A stretch of 31,840 bases of DNA from an uncultured Faecalibaculum sp. (GCF_910588395.1 NZ_CAJUPA010000030.1:1-31840); one strand, 5' to 3'; positions 23,481 to 31,802 are shown, numbered from the stretch's first letter. Made by a program: numbers and translations. The notes: generated by a model from the letters alone, not told the origin.

Positions 23481-25094
23481 TCACAGAGCATTCTTCTGCA
23501 CGAAGACCAGCGTGTCTCCTTCCTGCAGCAGGGTGGTGCCATCTGGAATCAGCATCCGCTCATGACGGGAAATGCACACGATGGGACGGGAAGCGATTTC
23601 CGCCAGAGACTTCCCGATCCGGGGATCATCCCCATCCAGAACCTCAGAATCCAGCAGGTTTCTTGCGGAATGATATGGCTGCGTCGTGATCACCAGACGG
23701 TCCTGTTTCTGCAGCAGGGTGCCGCCTTCCGGAATGATCCGTTCTCCATCTCTGATTACCAGAGCTGTGGCCATTCCCGGCGGCAGCGCCAGTTCAGCCA
23801 GGGTTTTGCCGGCCCAGCCAGATTCGGAACCCAGCTCCAGCAGAGAAAACTGCAGATCCGGTTCTGCTCCATAGTCACTGAAGGTTTTCAGCACATTCCC
23901 GGATTCATCACTCATATGCAGCCGGCGCGCAATCCAGGGCAGCAGCGTCCCCTGCAGGCTGATGGAAAACAGTACCACGCCAAAGACAATATGAAATACA
24001 TCCTGACCAAGTCCCGGGACTGTCATGCGGGCCATGATTGCAAAAACGATGGAAGCAGCTCCCCGAAGCCCCGCGGCAGATACCACCAGCTTTTTGGCCA
24101 GTGAACTGCGAAAACCGGACAGGCAGAGAAACACGGCAGCGGGTCTGGCCACAAGGGTGAGAAACAGGAAGATGCCAAAGGACAGGGGTAGAACCGCAAG
24201 AATGCTGTCAGGATCTGCCAGCAACCCGAGAATGAAGAATATCGTCATCTGCATCAGGGTGGAGAGCCCATCGAAAAAAGGAACCAGCTCTTTCTTGTGA
24301 CGCAGCCGGCTGTTGCCCAGGATCAGACCCGCCAGATAGACCGCCAGGTAGCCATTTCCTGCCAGCAGTGTGGAACCCGCGTAGGCCATGAGCGCACAGG
24401 CCAGGACAAAGACGGTGAGGAATCCGGAAAACTCCAGCTGCACTTTGGAGAGAAACCAGAGGGCAAACCGGCTGATGAGCCAGCCTGCCAGCAGCCCGAT
24501 GCCAATCTGACACAGGAGGATCCAAAGGATGTCCAGCCAGGTTACGGTGGTCTGCATCATGGTCAGGATCACTGTCACCAGCAGATAGGACACCGGATCG
24601 TTGGAACCGGATTCCAGCTCCAGCAGAGAATCGGTGTGGTCCCTGAGTGCCAGTTTCTGGTTCCGCAGGATGGAGAATACACTGGCGGCATCGGTGCTGG
24701 AAATCAGAGATCCGGTCAGCAGAGCGGTGAGCCAGGGCATCCCCAGGGCGTAGTGGCAGAAGAGTCCGGTGAGAGCGGCTGTGGTCAGAACACCGGCCGT
24801 GGCCAGGATTCCTGCCGGCAGTGCGGCTTTTTTTGCGGCTTTCCAGCGGGTCTGAAAGCCGCCGTCAAACATGACAATGACCAGGGCCGCTGTGCAGATG
24901 GATTCTGTCAGGGCGAAGTCGGAAAAGACCGGACCCAGACTTGCGTCGTTGCCGACAAAGAGTCCCAGAAAGATGAATCCCAGCAGCATGGGCACTTTCA
25001 GCCGCGAAGCCAGGCGGGAGACGATAACGGAAAGAATGATGACAATTGCGGCCATCAGAAGCAGAACGGTAACCAATGCATCACAACCTTTCAT
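23481..25094 (-). CDS. CPA1-type K+/H+ antiporter with two RCK_C domains (NhaP2/CvrA-like)
   Basis: 537-residue membrane protein. The N-terminal ~385 residues form about 12 helices with the family blocks RLKVPMLLGFIFLGLFVGND, ALVIVMFDGGFQTRW, LISSTDAASVFSILRN and LELESGSNDPVSYLLVT, the last carrying the ion-binding Asn-Asp pair. After a linker, two TrkA-C-type domains (about 410-475 and 480-535) each end in a 'GD.LVF/V' strand, as in NhaP2 or CvrA, which bind nucleotides or ions to gate transport. It probably expels K+ in exchange for H+ for osmotic or pH control. The ATG at 25094 has no clear ribosome binding site; a TTG seven codons later has AAAGG about ten bases upstream and may be the real start. 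Confidence 0.85.
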   Translation of the reverse strand: MKGCDALVTVLLLMAAIVIILSVIVSRLASRLKVPMLLGFIFLGLFVGNDASLGPVFSDFALTESICTAALVIVMFDGGFQTRWKAAKKAALPAGILATAGVLTTAALTGLFCHYALGMPWLTALLTGSLISSTDAASVFSILRNQKLALRDHTDSLLELESGSNDPVSYLLVTVILTMMQTTVTWLDILWILLCQIGIGLLAGWLISRFALWFLSKVQLEFSGFLTVFVLACALMAYAGSTLLAGNGYLAVYLAGLILGNSRLRHKKELVPFFDGLSTLMQMTIFFILGLLADPDSILAVLPLSFGIFLFLTLVARPAAVFLCLSGFRSSLAKKLVVSAAGLRGAASIVFAIMARMTVPGLGQDVFHIVFGVVLFSISLQGTLLPWIARRLHMSDESGNVLKTFSDYGAEPDLQFSLLELGSESGWAGKTLAELALPPGMATALVIRDGERIIPEGGTLLQKQDRLVITTQPYHSARNLLDSEVLDGDDPRIGKSLAEIASRPIVCISRHERMLIPDGTTLLQEGDTLVFVQKNAL

Positions 25095-25374
25095 GAAATT
25101 TCAGAAACTTGTTACACCCATTGTCACATTTATCCTGCGGATGGGGCAAGAATCATGCCAGCGGGCCAGATGGGCAGGGACATGGGAAGGAGCCGGAAAA
25201 GCGGAGTTTCCGGGAGTGAACCCCAGTAAAAAGGTGGTAAAACGGGAGATTGTGAAAAAAGCTGACGGGTTTGGAAGTGCACAGTGAAGATGTTTAGTAA
25301 AAAATAGACCATAAAACGGCTGATACAGGAATAAAATGGAACGAAAAATTACAAAACAAAAGTTTCTGTTTTCG

Positions 25375-25403
25375 TTGAATCTGTAATCTTACGGCGGTAA
25401 GAT
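25375..25403 (+). promoter_or_regulatory. Promoter of the giant surface protein
   Basis: TTGAAT (25375-25380), a 17-base spacer and TAAGAT (25398-25403). A TCTTAC/GGTAAGA inverted repeat spans the -10 box and could be an operator. Confidence 0.5.
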
Positions 25404-25419
25404 AACGGCAAGAAAGCAA

Positions 25420-25431
25420 GTAAGCGTTTAC
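25420..25431 (+). promoter_or_regulatory. cre-like palindrome, site 1
   Basis: GTAAGCGTTTAC, in the context AGTAAGCGTTTACA, matches the catabolite-responsive element pattern for CcpA at 13 of 14 positions. It lies just downstream of the predicted transcription start, where CcpA would block elongation. Confidence 0.45.
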
Positions 25432-25472
25432 AGAAAGAAAGTTATTATATAGCTATGACATTCCTCGGTTTA

Positions 25473-25484
25473 GTAAACGTTTAC
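25473..25484 (+). promoter_or_regulatory. cre-like palindrome, site 2
   Basis: GTAAACGTTTAC is a perfect 12-base palindrome, 53 bases (five helical turns) from site 1 and 16 bases before the chosen start codon. It matches the LacI-family/CcpA operator pattern. Confidence 0.45.
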
Positions 25485-25499
25485 CGGAAAGATGAGAAG

Positions 25500-28400
25500 A
25501 TGAAAGCACAATCGAAGCTGTCCAGCCTGCTGGCTGTTTCCCTGACACTCACATCCCAGGCGGGACCGGTTCTGGCCAATGAAACAGAAGCGCCCGTCCA
25601 GGAACCTGTTACGGCTCCTGCTCCGGCAGAGGCCGCAGCGGAACTGACGGATGCGGTCACACTCCCTGAAGAGACACCGGCGGATACAACAGCCGGAACT
25701 GCGCCTGCTGCGGATGGAAACGGGCAGGAAGAAGCAAAACCGGAAACCTCTGTCTCGGAGCAGACAGCGAATTCTGCCCCGGAAGATTGGAAGTCGAAAG
25801 CGAAAGAAGAGGCAGTGACTGAGGTCCAGACAGCTCCGACAAAGAAGGAGACTGTCAATGAAGCACCTGCAGCAGATACTCTTGAGACGTATTTTGCTTT
25901 CAGAGATGAGAATGGTCAGATTGTCCCTATCGTTGATTCCAATCAGAGTGCAACGTACAATAAGACGTTAAAACTTGGGGAAGAACGGCAGCTTCTGACT
26001 ACTATGCAGACCAAAGAGCTCCGAGAATTCAGAGGATATGAAGCCCCTGCGGATCTTTATAACTGGAAACTTTGCTATAGAAAAGCAGGGACGATTGAAC
26101 TGATAGATGCGGCGGGCAATGTAATATCAACCAGCAACAATGTTGAAAATGGGCGTATTGCTCTTTACTTTGATGTTGCTCCGAAAGCAGTCAAAACAAC
26201 CATCACCTTCAAGGCAACAGGCGAAGGCGGATTTGCCAACGAAAACAACGGTTATGACAAGTATGACCAGACGACCGAGTTTACAGAAGGGGATGAAATC
26301 AAATTCCCTGAAACAAGAGCCGCAGCCGGACATGAGCTGAAATGCTGGCGGGATGAGAGCGGCAATGAGTATGCTCCCGGAACAGTAATCAAAGCAGCCG
26401 GTGAAGCTCAGATATTTACAGCTGTGTTTGTTGCGAAGACCATTTCCGTTACTTTCAAGATTGATCCGACAGCTGCTGGTTCGTTCAAAGACAGTGGTAA
26501 AAGTGGCTGGACGTTGAATACGGATGGCAGCTATACCTATGCAGTTGCATACAAGAAAGGTGCGAAGTACTCCTTCCCGTCGGTAAATGTTAATCGGGGA
26601 TACAGCACAGGAACCTGGACAGATGCAGACGGCAACAAAATATTCGGATCCACTAGCAACAAAACTCTTCCGACTGAAGATGTTGTTTACACCTACAATA
26701 TTCCACAGGCAGCAAAGCTGAATGTGAGGGTTCAGATTGCTGATTCGGAGACAGGTGATATTGTTCTTACTCCTACCAGTGGAAGTTCTTATGAACTGAA
26801 TTCGAAATACAAGTTCCTGACAGCTGGTCAGATCAAGGCGCTGGAGGAAAGTGGTTATCAGATCCCTGAGGGAGCAGCGGACTGGAAGGTTCAGTACAAC
26901 GCTGTGAATACTGTTCAGCTGCTGGATGCAGAAGGAAATGTTCTTGACACTGCTGAATATGATGAATCAACCAAGAAGTATGTCATCACGTACGCCCTGC
27001 AGAAGAAGGAAGCTGTCAAGACGACCATCACCTTCAAATCCAATGGCAATGGCGGATTCCCGAATGAATATGGTGGCTTTGGCTCAGCTCCGAAAGTTTT
27101 TGCAGATCTCAAGGAAGGCACAGAGGTAACTGTACCTGAAGTGGTGGGAAGTAAAGGATACGAACTTGCATACTGGAAAGATCAGGATGGGAACAAAGTG
27201 AATCTGGGCAAGACGGTCACATCCACTGATAAAGACCAGACCTATACAGCGTATTTCCAGATTAAGACGATCAGCGTAACCTTCCGAGTGTTCAACCCTG
27301 AAGGCGGATCTTTCAAACCGATGACCAGTTCTGGCTGGACAGCAAATGAAGATGGCAGTCTGACATATACGAAGACATGGTCTTCCAATGGCAAAGTTAC
27401 TATGCCAACACCACTCCCGAATGATGGCTGGCAGAACAAGGGAAGCAACGGAAGCTACTGGGCAGATGAAGAAGGCAACAAGCATGTCTACCAGCCTGGC
27501 TCCAGTATGTCTATTCCCGAAAATGATGAGACCTATACATTTGTCTATGTGCCTTCTTCTTCCCGGAACTACGCGATCAGCTATACAGATGAAGCAGGAA
27601 ATGAGATTTATTCTGGCAATGGCAAAGTCAATTACAAAGAGACGGTGCCGGCTGTATCTGACTATGCAAGACGGTCCCTGGATGGAAAAGGATACGAAGT
27701 GGCAGGAAGCTGGGACGGCTGCAAACTGACTTATCCAGCTGCCAATGTCATGAACATTGTCGACGCTGAAGGAAATGTGGTTCTGAAAGGCAAGCTCAAT
27801 GCTTCCACAAAGAAATTCGAATTCACCATTCCTGTAACCAAGAAGGAAGCGGTCAAGACAACCATCTCCTTCGACTTTGGAGCTGGTGGCAGCGGCAGCA
27901 TCCGCAAGACCTACACAGATGTTGTGGAAGGTGAAGAAGTAGATGTACCGGAACCCACTCCGATTGCTGGTTACGAATTCACTGGCTGGACTGACTCCAA
28001 GGGCAGCAAGGTGGAACTGGGGGCCACAGTCAAAGCCGCGAAGGAAAACCAGAGCTACAAGGCGAACTTCATCGGCAAGGAAATCACCATTACCTGGAAG
28101 GCAACTGTACCTGGTGTAGTCCAGTTTAAACTCCCGACTGGATCCAGAGGCAAGGATATGACGATTCTGGAAGATGGATCCGTACAGCTGAAAACGCGGT
28201 ACTCTTCCACGACCTGGAAAATATATTTCCCGACGCCCACGATCACAGATGAAATCAATTATGAAAAGTCCATTTCCATCTCCGGCGGCAAGAGTCACTG
28301 GAGTCATGGAGATATGACTATCAGCTGGACAAACTTTACCTTGAAGCATACGGATGACGGTGACTCCTATACGCTGGTGGTTATGCCGAAAGCGCTGCGC

Positions 28401-30065
28401 TACTACAACATCAACTATGTAAATGAGGCAGGAGACACAGTTTACTCGCCGTATACAAAGGTGAACTATCAGGATTCTAATGCAGTCAACCAGAGTTACA
28501 CACAGAACAAGCTGAATGAACTTGGTTATGAAATGACTGGCAACTGGGCTGACAGTTCCGTTGTCTATGACAAGGCAGGTCTGCTGGAAATCAGGGACAA
28601 AGATGGCAATGTACTTGCAACTGCCGTTCAGAAAGAAAACAAGCCTAACGAACAGGTTTTCACCATCCCTGTACAGAAATCCCGTTTCAGTGTTTCCACA
28701 ACCATCGGCGATGGAAAAGCATCTGTTACCGAGATCAAACGCGGGGAAGACTTTGAACTGAACCTGAATGAGATCGAAGTTCCGGAAGGAAAAGTGATTT
28801 CCCAGGTTCTGGTGGATGAAGAGGCAGTGACACCGGAAGACGGCAAAGTCATTCTGGATAATGTCACGGCTGATCACACTGTGAATGTGCAGCTTGTGGA
28901 TGCAACGCTGGATCTGGACGTAGCCTTCATGCATGCAGCAGACGGCGAACAGCATCTCAAGACCATGGCTCTGAACTTGAATGAAAAGACGCCGGTGGTT
29001 ACAGACGCAGATCATGAAGCTCTCGCGGAAAAAGGCTATGGACTGAACGAGGCAGCATACCTGGTTTATGACAGAGAAGGCCACATCACCGTTCTGGATG
29101 CCAGTGGCAACCCGTCTGGCGAGCTTGCGAAAGCGCAGACCAGATCTGTTTCCGGCATCCGCCATGAAGTGCCTGTGAAGAAGCTGTACAAAATCTCTCA
29201 TGCGGAAGCGGAAGGCGTAAACTTCGAGTATCCTACATTTGAAGACAGCCTGCATGCAGCGGCGATTGCCAAAGGCTATAACGCCATGGAGGGCAACGTC
29301 CACGCTGTAAAAGTCACGCCGGCTGAAGGGTATACCCTGGCAGAGTTCACCATCAACGGCACACCTGTGGAGAATCTGAATGCAGCTGGTCATATGGTGG
29401 AACTGACTGGTGACGGTGCAGACATCGCCCTGGCAGCCAAAGCCGCAAAAGTCCAGAAAACGGTTACGGCAACATTTGATGATGCAGTCATTGAAGGCGT
29501 GGAAAACGGTACGGTGACAGCTCCGGAAGGACCGGCCAGAGACGGCTATGAATTTGCGGGATGGAAAGCGGCTGACGGTACGCTGCACAAAGCCGGCAAT
29601 CAGATTAAACTGGGTAGTGAAAACCTGACGTTCCAGTCCACGTATCTGAAGAAAGTCACCGTTTCCTTCGGCGATACAACAGTCAGCGGTCTGGAAAACG
29701 ACAAGATCAAAGTTCCGGAAGGACCGGTAAAAGATGGCTGGACATTCATCGGATGGAAAGACATGGATGGCAGTGTTGTCAAAGCCGGCGAAGAAGTCAC
29801 TCTGGGTCAGGATGACCTGAGTTACACGGCTGTGTATGAAAAGGCGGATGACGACCGGAAGGATGATAACCAGAACAAGGACGACAAGAATAATACAGGC
29901 GATAAGAAAGATGACAAGAAGGATACCAGAAAACCGGCGAAGTCGGATACGAAGGCATCCAGAGCTGCAACAGCTGTTGTGACGGGCGCAATTCCGGCTA
30001 TGATGACGGCGGCAGCGAGTCTTCTTGGCCTGGCGGCGATTCTCAGACGGAAGAACCGCAGATAA
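25500..30065 (+). CDS. Giant secreted repeat surface protein with InlB-type repeats
   Basis: 1521 residues. A signal peptide (1-26, cleavage after ...GPVLA) is followed by an Ala/Glu/Pro/Thr-rich spacer (about 27-125), then a first beta domain (about 128-225). Next come three repeats of about 275-279 residues, starting near residues 231, 506 and 785 at VKTT(I)TF. Each repeat has an InlB B-like segment (GYELAYWKDQDGNKV...YTAYF), a second beta segment (ISVTF...GSF..SGWT...DGS.TY) and a third ending in LDAEGNVL-type strands. Residues about 1060-1320 are further beta domains. Two short InlB B-type repeats (GYEFAGWKAADGT, GWTFIGWKDMDGS) precede an Asp/Lys-rich spacer and a C-terminal membrane segment with an RRKNRR tail. 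No LPxTG is present. Probably an adhesin or ligand-binding wall protein. Start at 25500 because the signal peptide begins there and the palindromic site lies just upstream. Confidence 0.85.
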   Translation: MKAQSKLSSLLAVSLTLTSQAGPVLANETEAPVQEPVTAPAPAEAAAELTDAVTLPEETPADTTAGTAPAADGNGQEEAKPETSVSEQTANSAPEDWKSKAKEEAVTEVQTAPTKKETVNEAPAADTLETYFAFRDENGQIVPIVDSNQSATYNKTLKLGEERQLLTTMQTKELREFRGYEAPADLYNWKLCYRKAGTIELIDAAGNVISTSNNVENGRIALYFDVAPKAVKTTITFKATGEGGFANENNGYDKYDQTTEFTEGDEIKFPETRAAAGHELKCWRDESGNEYAPGTVIKAAGEAQIFTAVFVAKTISVTFKIDPTAAGSFKDSGKSGWTLNTDGSYTYAVAYKKGAKYSFPSVNVNRGYSTGTWTDADGNKIFGSTSNKTLPTEDVVYTYNIPQAAKLNVRVQIADSETGDIVLTPTSGSSYELNSKYKFLTAGQIKALEESGYQIPEGAADWKVQYNAVNTVQLLDAEGNVLDTAEYDESTKKYVITYALQKKEAVKTTITFKSNGNGGFPNEYGGFGSAPKVFADLKEGTEVTVPEVVGSKGYELAYWKDQDGNKVNLGKTVTSTDKDQTYTAYFQIKTISVTFRVFNPEGGSFKPMTSSGWTANEDGSLTYTKTWSSNGKVTMPTPLPNDGWQNKGSNGSYWADEEGNKHVYQPGSSMSIPENDETYTFVYVPSSSRNYAISYTDEAGNEIYSGNGKVNYKETVPAVSDYARRSLDGKGYEVAGSWDGCKLTYPAANVMNIVDAEGNVVLKGKLNASTKKFEFTIPVTKKEAVKTTISFDFGAGGSGSIRKTYTDVVEGEEVDVPEPTPIAGYEFTGWTDSKGSKVELGATVKAAKENQSYKANFIGKEITITWKATVPGVVQFKLPTGSRGKDMTILEDGSVQLKTRYSSTTWKIYFPTPTITDEINYEKSISISGGKSHWSHGDMTISWTNFTLKHTDDGDSYTLVVMPKALRYYNINYVNEAGDTVYSPYTKVNYQDSNAVNQSYTQNKLNELGYEMTGNWADSSVVYDKAGLLEIRDKDGNVLATAVQKENKPNEQVFTIPVQKSRFSVSTTIGDGKASVTEIKRGEDFELNLNEIEVPEGKVISQVLVDEEAVTPEDGKVILDNVTADHTVNVQLVDATLDLDVAFMHAADGEQHLKTMALNLNEKTPVVTDADHEALAEKGYGLNEAAYLVYDREGHITVLDASGNPSGELAKAQTRSVSGIRHEVPVKKLYKISHAEAEGVNFEYPTFEDSLHAAAIAKGYNAMEGNVHAVKVTPAEGYTLAEFTINGTPVENLNAAGHMVELTGDGADIALAAKAAKVQKTVTATFDDAVIEGVENGTVTAPEGPARDGYEFAGWKAADGTLHKAGNQIKLGSENLTFQSTYLKKVTVSFGDTTVSGLENDKIKVPEGPVKDGWTFIGWKDMDGSVVKAGEEVTLGQDDLSYTAVYEKADDDRKDDNQNKDDKNNTGDKKDDKKDTRKPAKSDTKASRAATAVVTGAIPAMMTAAASLLGLAAILRRKNRR
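26190..28680 (+). repeat. Three ~830-bp tandem coding repeats in the surface protein
   Basis: Units begin at about 26190, 27015 and 27852 (periods 825 and 837 bases). They are similar at protein level but diverged in DNA, so the duplications are not recent. The segment at 25885-26189 corresponds to only the last third of a unit. Confidence 0.7.
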
Positions 30066-30104
30066 ACCATGAGCCTGATGCTGTCTGAACAGGCCGCATC
30101 CATT

Positions 30105-30139
30105 AAGGGGAGCGCAGGAAGGGGCGCTCCCCTTGTTTT
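30105..30139 (+). terminator. Terminator of the surface protein gene
   Basis: AAGGGGAGCGC-AGGAAGGG-GCGCTCCCCTT followed by GTTTT. Confidence 0.9.
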
Positions 30140-30245
30140 GGGATATGGAGGAAAAAGCGGTTCACATATAGATGTTGTTATTTTGGGAAATTGGCGAAAT
30201 CAGACAATAACTGCCCAAATCCTCTCGCCTGAACGAAACATAAAG

Positions 30246-30274
30246 TTTATAATCGCACTCGTTTCTGGTATAAT
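30246..30274 (+). promoter_or_regulatory. Strong promoter of Rpn copy 2
   Basis: TTTATA (30246-30251), a 17-base spacer, TATAAT (30269-30274) with the extended TGG directly before it. About 40 bases of leader precede the ATG at 30322. Confidence 0.75.
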
Positions 30275-30321
30275 GTGTTTACAAACATCATCTGTTAGTC
30301 AGGAGGATAATAGAGGATAAT

Positions 30322-31317
30322 ATGTGTACAGAACCGACAGCGGAAGGCAGAACAATGGAAACAGAAGAGCGGATCCGGCTGGACAAGAATGCCATTCAGG
30401 TCCTGAATCTTCCACGTATGCTGGCATTGATCCTGAAAAAGTGTTACCCCGACAGTTTTTATGGATCTCTGGAAAGCATAGAAAGCAGATTTCGCAAAGA
30501 ATTGACCCGGGCAGATGATAAGCATCTGCGCAGTGAACTGACGAATACAGAAAGCAAAAATGTCACAACCGGTGTCATGCGCTTTGATTCCATATTCCTG
30601 ACGCTCACGGAAGTCAAACCCGGAGCGTATCTTGTGAATGTGGAGGTTCAGAACAGACGGATATCTTTTGTCTGGTTTGCGGGCCGTGTTTATGCCTATC
30701 TGAGCCGGATGCTGGATTCCCAGAAAGATGACATCTCCGGTTACAGAAATGATCATTATCAGGATTTGAAACCTGTGATGGCATTGTGGATTCTCCCACA
30801 TGAGCAGGAGACCTATTTGATTGATTATCCCGGTATCGCAAATCTCTGTCTGGGACAGGATACCCTGACTGGCCAGGATATGAAGCGGGCACTTGATGGC
30901 TTTGTGCGATACAAGATTGTTGGCCTTGGACCGGACTGGATGGATTATGAAGAAGAAGCGGTTCAGTGTCTTGGACATATATTCAGGAGTGACGATGATA
31001 AAAAGAAGCAGTACGATTACCTTGAGAAGGAGGGAATCCCCATGACAGAAAGGACAGAAAAAGTATTGGATGAATATGGTGAAGCCCAGTTTCAGTGGTT
31101 TCACCGGTCAGAGAAAGAAAAGTATGACCGGTTGAAAGAAGAAATGGATGCACAGCTGAAAGAATCAGACATGAAACTGAAAGAATCAGACATGAAGCTG
31201 AAGGAATCAGACATGAAACTGAAGGAGTCAGACATGAAGCTGAAAGAAAAGAATCAGGAAGTTCAAAGACTTCAGGAAGAGATTGCCCGCCTGAAAGCGT
31301 CGTCTGCCCAGTTGTAG
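30322..31317 (+). CDS. Rpn-family PD-(D/E)XK nuclease, copy 2 (full length)
   Basis: 331-residue homologue of the protein at 5031, with the same N-terminal helix (LNLPRMLALILKKCYP), catalytic Asp89 (RFDSI) and Glu108-x-Gln110 (NVEVQN), and the SRMLDSQKDD and GLGPDWMDYEEEAVQCLG blocks. Residues 241-331 form a charged C-terminal tail that includes four tandem heptad-like units of KESDMKL. These proteins are DNases implicated in recombination and, in E. coli, toxic anti-phage activity held back by a C-terminal internal product. GAGG five bases before the ATG is the main site; AGGAGG lies further upstream. Near-identical C-terminal sequence recurs in the small gene downstream. Confidence 0.82.
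   Translation: MCTEPTAEGRTMETEERIRLDKNAIQVLNLPRMLALILKKCYPDSFYGSLESIESRFRKELTRADDKHLRSELTNTESKNVTTGVMRFDSIFLTLTEVKPGAYLVNVEVQNRRISFVWFAGRVYAYLSRMLDSQKDDISGYRNDHYQDLKPVMALWILPHEQETYLIDYPGIANLCLGQDTLTGQDMKRALDGFVRYKIVGLGPDWMDYEEEAVQCLGHIFRSDDDKKKQYDYLEKEGIPMTERTEKVLDEYGEAQFQWFHRSEKEKYDRLKEEMDAQLKESDMKLKESDMKLKESDMKLKESDMKLKEKNQEVQRLQEEIARLKASSAQL
31042..31317 (+). CDS. Nested C-terminal product of Rpn copy 2, putative antitoxin
   Basis: An in-frame ATG at codon 241 follows AGGAGG (31028-31033) by eight bases, an ideal translation start inside the gene. It would give a 91-residue charged coiled-coil protein without the nuclease, MTERTEKVLDEYGEAQFQW onward. By analogy with E. coli rpn genes, whose internal in-frame C-terminal products block the toxic full-length protein, it may be an antitoxin. 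The analogy is inference; the ribosome binding site and frame are seen directly. Confidence 0.5.
   Translation: MTERTEKVLDEYGEAQFQWFHRSEKEKYDRLKEEMDAQLKESDMKLKESDMKLKESDMKLKESDMKLKEKNQEVQRLQEEIARLKASSAQL
31149..31239 (+). repeat. Four tandem 21-bp units in Rpn copy 2
   Basis: Each unit encodes Lys-Glu-Ser-Asp-Met-Lys-Leu. Units differ by one or two bases at synonymous positions (AAA/AAG, GAA/GAG, AAA/AAG), which allows each to be identified. The small gene at 31506 keeps only units equal to 3 and 4. Confidence 0.85.
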
Positions 31318-31505
31318 CAATCTTTGGTACGACATAGAACCATCCACACTCAAAAGGTGATACTGGATAATGAATCTTCAGAAACCCAAGGCTGAAGCGG
31401 AAATAATGATGCAGTTTCTGTTCAGCTGCAGTCAGATACATAATTAAATACGATCACCCATCTATGTATAGGGGGACAGGTTCTGAGAGAATAGACAGGG
31501 GGACC

Positions 31506-31733
31506 ATGTGTAAAGATTTGACAGCGGAAGGCAGTGGTGAAGCCCAGTTTCAGTGGTTTCACCGGTCAGAGAAAGAAAAGTATGACCGGTTGAAAGAAGA
31601 AATGGATGCACAGCTGAAGGAATCAGACATGAAACTGAAGGAGTCAGACATGAAGCTGAAAGAAAAGAATCAGGAAGTTCAAAGACTTCAGGAAGAGATT
31701 GCCCGCCTGAAAGCGTTGTCTGCCCAGTTGTAG
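31506..31733 (+). CDS. C-terminal-only Rpn derivative
   Basis: 75-residue protein. Its first ten residues (MCKDLTAEGS) match the start of the full-length gene loosely (MCTEPTAEGR). From the eleventh residue it is the C-terminal tail of the full-length protein, at DNA level identical except for two missing 21-bp units and one base (Ser to Leu near the end). The nuclease domain is missing exactly: 242 codons, frame kept. GGGGG lies three bases before the ATG. It could be an intact stand-alone antitoxin-like gene or a decaying duplicate; intact frame, own start and near identity favour expression. A terminator follows. Confidence 0.6.
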   Translation: MCKDLTAEGSGEAQFQWFHRSEKEKYDRLKEEMDAQLKESDMKLKESDMKLKEKNQEVQRLQEEIARLKALSAQL

Positions 31734-31758
31734 CCTTCCGGTACAAACACATTCATTG

Positions 31759-31783
31759 AAAGCCGGTCATCAGACCGGCTTTT
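31759..31783 (+). terminator. Terminator after the small Rpn derivative
   Basis: AAAGCCGGTC-ATCA-GACCGGCTTTT, about 25 bases after the stop codon. Confidence 0.85.
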
Positions 31784-31802
31784 CCGATGTGTACCGGGCA
31801 TG

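Larger units (their letters stand above)
25095..25499. other. Regulatory region between the antiporter and the giant surface protein
   Basis: 405 bases. The right half is AT-rich and holds a promoter (25375-25403), an inverted repeat TCTTAC-GGCG-GTAAGA (25387-25402) overlapping its -10 box and two near-palindromic 12-mers (25420-25431 and 25473-25484). A short upstream frame starting at 25455 would add 15 codons to the surface protein but contains the second palindrome, so I read it as leader. Confidence 0.55.

Noticed and set aside
25455..25499. Upstream ATG of the surface protein
   Set aside because: It would put 15 polar residues before the signal peptide and place the perfect palindrome inside coding sequence; no ribosome binding site precedes it.
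27084..29588. 834-codon minus-strand frame opposite the surface protein
   Set aside because: Antisense to a clearly coding signal-peptide protein; no domain, start site or promoter seen.
31149..31239. Short tandem repeats considered as a CRISPR array
   Set aside because: Units are contiguous, 21 bases, in frame and lack spacers; they encode a heptad-like peptide.
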